A DNA stretch of 7,501 nucleotides from an uncultured Frankineae bacterium (GTDB lineage: Bacteria > Actinomycetota > Actinomycetes > Mycobacteriales > SCTD01): NCBI GenBank assembly GCA_902805805.1, contig CADCUE010000251.1, forward strand, positions 1 through 7,501. Direction: 5' to 3'. Below the pieces are notes generated by a model. That model searched no databases. It had not been told where the DNA came from and saw nothing but the letters and a program-made list of their open reading frames with translations. The position numbers were made by a program, and so were the translations under genes. Positions 6,027-7,501 of the stretch are shown here, in pieces. Position 1 is the stretch's first letter. Every line of letters begins with the position of its first letter.

Positions 6027-6911
6027 ATGGTGTTGAGCCTCCAGCCGCTGGACGACGCGCAGGACTGGGCCAGCGGGCCCGGCCTGGAGATCGTCCTGCT
6101 CGTCACGGGCGCGGTCCTGCTGGCCCGCTTCTGCGCGTGGGCGGGGGAGCGGATCACGGACCGCATCGACGCCAACGCCCGGGAGACCGACGCCCTGGTG
6201 CGCTCGGAGGCCTCCAAGCACCGGCACAGCCTCGCCCAGGTGGCGACCTGGGCGATGATCGTCGCGATCTACTGCGTGACGTCCCTGCTCGTGCTGTCCC
6301 GGCTCGGCGTGCCGCTCGCCGGCCTCGTCGCTCCGGCCACGGTCGCGGGTGTCGCGCTCGGCTTCGGCGCGCAGCGCATCGTGCAGGACCTGCTGGCCGG
6401 CTTCTTCATCATCACCGAGCGGCAGTACGGCTTCGGCGACGTCGTCCGCCTGGCCGTCGTCGGCATCGGCGAGCCGCGCACCGGCACGGTGGAGGACGTG
6501 ACCCTGCGCGTGACGACGATGCGCACGGTCGACGGCGAGGTCGTCGTCACGCCGAACGGCCAGATCGTGCAGGTGGTGAACCTGTCCCGCGACTGGGCCC
6601 GCGCGGTCATCGACATCCCGCTGTCGACGGACACCGACATCGCGCACATCAACGCCGTGCTGCAGGAGGTCGGCGCGCAGGCGTACGCCGACGAGTCCAT
6701 GCGCTCGCTGCTGCTGGACGCCCCCTCGGTGATGGGCGTGGAGAGCCTCGAGGTCGACCAGCTCGCGATCCGGATGGTGGCGCGGACGCTGCCCGGCAAG
6801 CAGTTCGACGTGGGCCGCGCGCTGAGGGCACGCGCCCTCATGGCGTTGCGCGCGGAGGGCCTGTCCGTGGGCGCCGGGCTCGACACGGCCGAGCCTTCGG
6901 GCCGGCCATGA
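6027..6911 (+). CDS. MscS-family small-conductance mechanosensitive channel
   Basis: 294 aa, close to the 286 aa of E. coli MscS. Inner-membrane channel that opens under membrane tension and releases ions and small solutes during hypo-osmotic shock (family knowledge). Visible parts: TM1 about 19-38, a charged loop 40-66, TM2 about 70-92, and the pore-lining TM3 with its amphipathic extension, about 96-130 (AGVALGFGAQRIVQDLLAGF, 107-126), matching the Gly/Ala-rich pore helix of MscS. The beta domain follows at about 131-185 with YGFGDVVRL, GTVEDVTLRVTTMRTVDG and VVVTPNGQIVQVVNLSRDWAR; then a C-terminal alpha/beta domain at about 190-280. The ATG at 6027 is chosen because a -10-like box overlaps the ATG at 6018; the frame is open back to 5934, but that part is not MscS-like. 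The stop codon overlaps the next gene start (ATGA at 6908-6911), so the two are probably cotranscribed and translationally coupled. Confidence 0.93.
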   Translation: MVLSLQPLDDAQDWASGPGLEIVLLVTGAVLLARFCAWAGERITDRIDANARETDALVRSEASKHRHSLAQVATWAMIVAIYCVTSLLVLSRLGVPLAGLVAPATVAGVALGFGAQRIVQDLLAGFFIITERQYGFGDVVRLAVVGIGEPRTGTVEDVTLRVTTMRTVDGEVVVTPNGQIVQVVNLSRDWARAVIDIPLSTDTDIAHINAVLQEVGAQAYADESMRSLLLDAPSVMGVESLEVDQLAIRMVARTLPGKQFDVGRALRARALMALRAEGLSVGAGLDTAEPSGRP

Positions 6912-7225
6912 CCCGGCCGCGCAGCTCCACCGTCGGGCTCGGCCTGGTCTTCGTGACGGCCCTGGTCACCTGGTCCTTCGTCCGGCCCCCGGCTCCCGAG
7001 GCGCCCGGCACGGTGCCCGTGGTGCAGGCGCCCGTCGCGCCCGCCGCCCCGAGCCCGACTGCGTCACCGGTGCCGTCTCCGGAACAGGACGAGGCGGAGG
7101 AGGAGGTCGTCCCGTCGCCGGACGCCGAGACCCCCGCGGAGCCCTCCGCCGACGTGCCGGCCGAGCCGTCGCCCGAGGGCTCCGCCGACGAGGCCCCGGC
7201 TCCGGAGCCGTCGCCGGAGTCCTGA
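6908..7225 (+). CDS. Small membrane-anchored protein with Pro/Glu/Ser/Ala-rich tail, unknown function
   Basis: 105 aa. The ATG at 6908 overlaps the stop of the MscS gene by four bases and there is no separate ribosome binding site, so translation should be coupled to the channel gene. Residues 1-6 carry two arginines, then one hydrophobic segment (about 9-25, VGLGLVFVTALVTWSFV) forms a signal anchor or uncleaved signal peptide. There is no lipobox cysteine. Residues 26-105 are low-complexity: PP, PSP, PEPSP and PAEPS motifs with a strongly acidic stretch (EQDEAEEEVV) and imperfect repeats of the PAEPS type. By the positive-inside rule the tail should face outside. Such tails can span or bind the cell wall, but that is inference; no known domain is seen. 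The tight link to mscS suggests a function with the channel or in the cell envelope. Confidence 0.75.
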   Translation: MTRPRSSTVGLGLVFVTALVTWSFVRPPAPEAPGTVPVVQAPVAPAAPSPTASPVPSPEQDEAEEEVVPSPDAETPAEPSADVPAEPSPEGSADEAPAPEPSPES

Positions 7226-7246
7226 GGGAGGGCGTCTCGTCGGCCG

Positions 7247-7274
7247 CTGTCTGCGTCCCGCCGGCGGCTACGCT
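7247..7274 (+). promoter_or_regulatory. Putative tRNA promoter
   Basis: TACGCT at 7269-7274 is a good actinobacterial -10 match; a weak -35-like CTGTCT lies at 7247-7252 with a 16-bp spacer. Transcription would begin near 7281, giving a 5' leader of about 30 nt that RNase P would remove. Confidence 0.4.
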
Positions 7275-7310
7275 CGGCCTGTCCGTTGTCCAGGCGCCGC
7301 GGACGACACC

Positions 7311-7384
7311 GGGGCGGTAGCTCAGCCGGTCAGAGCAGGGGACTCATAATCCCTCGGTCGTGGGTTCGAGCCCCACCCGCCCCA
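7311..7384 (+). tRNA. tRNA with CAU anticodon (elongator Met, or Ile2)
   Basis: A complete cloverleaf can be drawn by hand. Acceptor arms GGGGCGG (7311-7317) and CCGCCCC (7377-7383) pair fully; D stem GCTC/GAGC; anticodon stem GGGGA/TCCCT with a G-T wobble at the outer pair; loop CTCATAA with anticodon CAT at 7345-7347; T stem GTGGG/CCCAC with loop TTCGAGC; discriminator A at 7384. The bases after it are CTG, so CCA is not encoded and must be added by the CCA-adding enzyme. The paired G1-C72 excludes an initiator tRNA, which has an unpaired first position in bacteria. Elongator Met and Ile2 (modified by TilS lysidine synthetase) share CAT and cannot be separated safely by eye. The outer G27-U43 wobble resembles E. 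coli Ile2, a weak hint only. Confidence 0.95.
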
Positions 7385-7446
7385 CTGCAAAGCCGCAGGT
7401 CACAGCCTCGTAGATGATCTCTGACCGAGGGATCTCCGGCCCCGAT

Positions 7447-7499
7447 CAAGATCATGCTCACAGAATGCTCACAACTTCCACGCTCAGCAGTGGATCTTG
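7447..7499. repeat. 7-bp inverted repeat flanking the direct repeats
   Basis: CAAGATC at 7447-7453 and GATCTTG at 7493-7499 are a perfect inverted pair separated by 39 bp, with the direct repeats in between. The arms are short, and the window ends two bases later, so a larger arrangement may be cut off. Confidence 0.4.
7454..7473. repeat. 9-bp tandem-spaced direct repeat, 11-bp period
   Basis: ATGCTCACA occurs at 7454-7462 and again, exactly, at 7465-7473, separated by GA. The 11-bp period is about one helical turn, so two protein subunits could bind on the same face. A degenerate third copy (ACGCTCA) starts at 7480. Integrase arm sites and excisionase sites can look like this. Confidence 0.6.
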
Positions 7500-7501
7500 C
7501 C

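Larger units (their letters stand above)
7385..7501. other. AT-richer tRNA-flanking region, possible edge of an integrated element
   Basis: No gene is visible in this 117-bp tail. Its GC content is about 56% overall and about 52% in the last 61 bases (counted by hand), against mid-70s in the coding part of the window. It holds short direct and inverted repeats, listed separately. The 3' ends of tRNA genes are the classic integration sites for tyrosine-integrase elements in actinobacteria. This fits such a boundary, but no integrase or second attachment site is inside the window. Confidence 0.35.

Noticed and set aside
3111..6647. Open frame of about 1178 codons on the minus strand, opposite the sigma, RNB and MscS genes
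   Set aside because: It runs antisense to three well-supported genes, its translation is rich in Arg, His, Gln and Gly with no domain, and such long antisense frames are a known effect of high GC3 bias.
6137..6907. Upstream in-frame extension of the Pro/Glu-rich protein through the MscS gene
   Set aside because: The extension is an Arg/Gly/His-rich out-of-frame reading of the channel gene; the ATG at 6908 followed by a membrane anchor is the sensible start.
7008..7225. Tandem repeat array in the Pro/Glu-rich tail
   Set aside because: The PSP and PAEPS units are irregular in length and spacing at both DNA and protein level, so this is low complexity and not a true repeat array or CRISPR.
7329..7500. 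Minus-strand frame running through the tRNA, ending with a GARTHDRGIM-like peptide
   Set aside because: This peptide is the well-known spurious translation of antisense tRNA sequence; no start, domain or coding bias supports a protein. It could hide the end of an integrase only if homology appeared beyond the window.

Overview
The window is very GC-rich (by eye mid-70s percent over the coding part). Reading frames are strongly GC3-biased, several genes start with GTG, and the families (anti-sigma-type ATPase with PAS, STAS protein, TetR with a WHG C-terminal domain, SigG-type ECF sigma factor with a SnoaL-like tail) are typical of Actinomycetota. The Kineosporiales/Geodermatophilales/Frankiales range is a guess; no marker here fixes the genus. 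Most of the window looks like ordinary chromosome with dense, short-spaced genes. I do not see a clearly new defence or biosynthetic system.

Region by region. (1) Positions 2-1772, + strand: a 5'-truncated ATP-binding (HATPase_c) protein with a C-terminal PAS domain, then a small STAS-domain protein. They look like parts of a partner-switching signalling module. Two tandem hairpins lie between them, and the second overlaps the ribosome binding site of the STAS gene. (2) Positions 1731-3438: a TetR regulator on the minus strand, whose 3' end overlaps the STAS gene convergently, diverges from an ECF sigma factor gene. The 64-bp gap between them carries a clear imperfect palindrome that covers the predicted -10 box of the sigma gene and lies just upstream of the TetR start. 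The simplest reading is that the TetR protein represses both genes. A strong hairpin terminates the sigma gene. (3) Positions 3570-5651: an RNase II/R family exoribonuclease with all the catalytic aspartates. (4) Positions 5687-7225: a small unknown gene (minus strand) diverges from a MscS-type mechanosensitive channel gene. Both look leaderless. The channel gene overlaps by ATGA with a gene for a small membrane-anchored protein with a Pro/Glu/Ser/Ala-rich tail.

(5) Positions 7311-7384: a tRNA with a CAU anticodon (elongator Met or Ile2, not initiator), with no encoded CCA. Past its 3' end the base composition drops sharply (about 56% GC over the last 117 bases, about 52% over the last 61, counted by hand). 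That tail holds a 9-bp direct repeat with an 11-bp period, a 7-bp inverted repeat around it, and an 11-bp inverted match to the tRNA itself. This is what the edge of an element integrated at a tRNA 3' end can look like. No integrase is visible, so this remains inference. No stretch over 300 bases lacks a gene.
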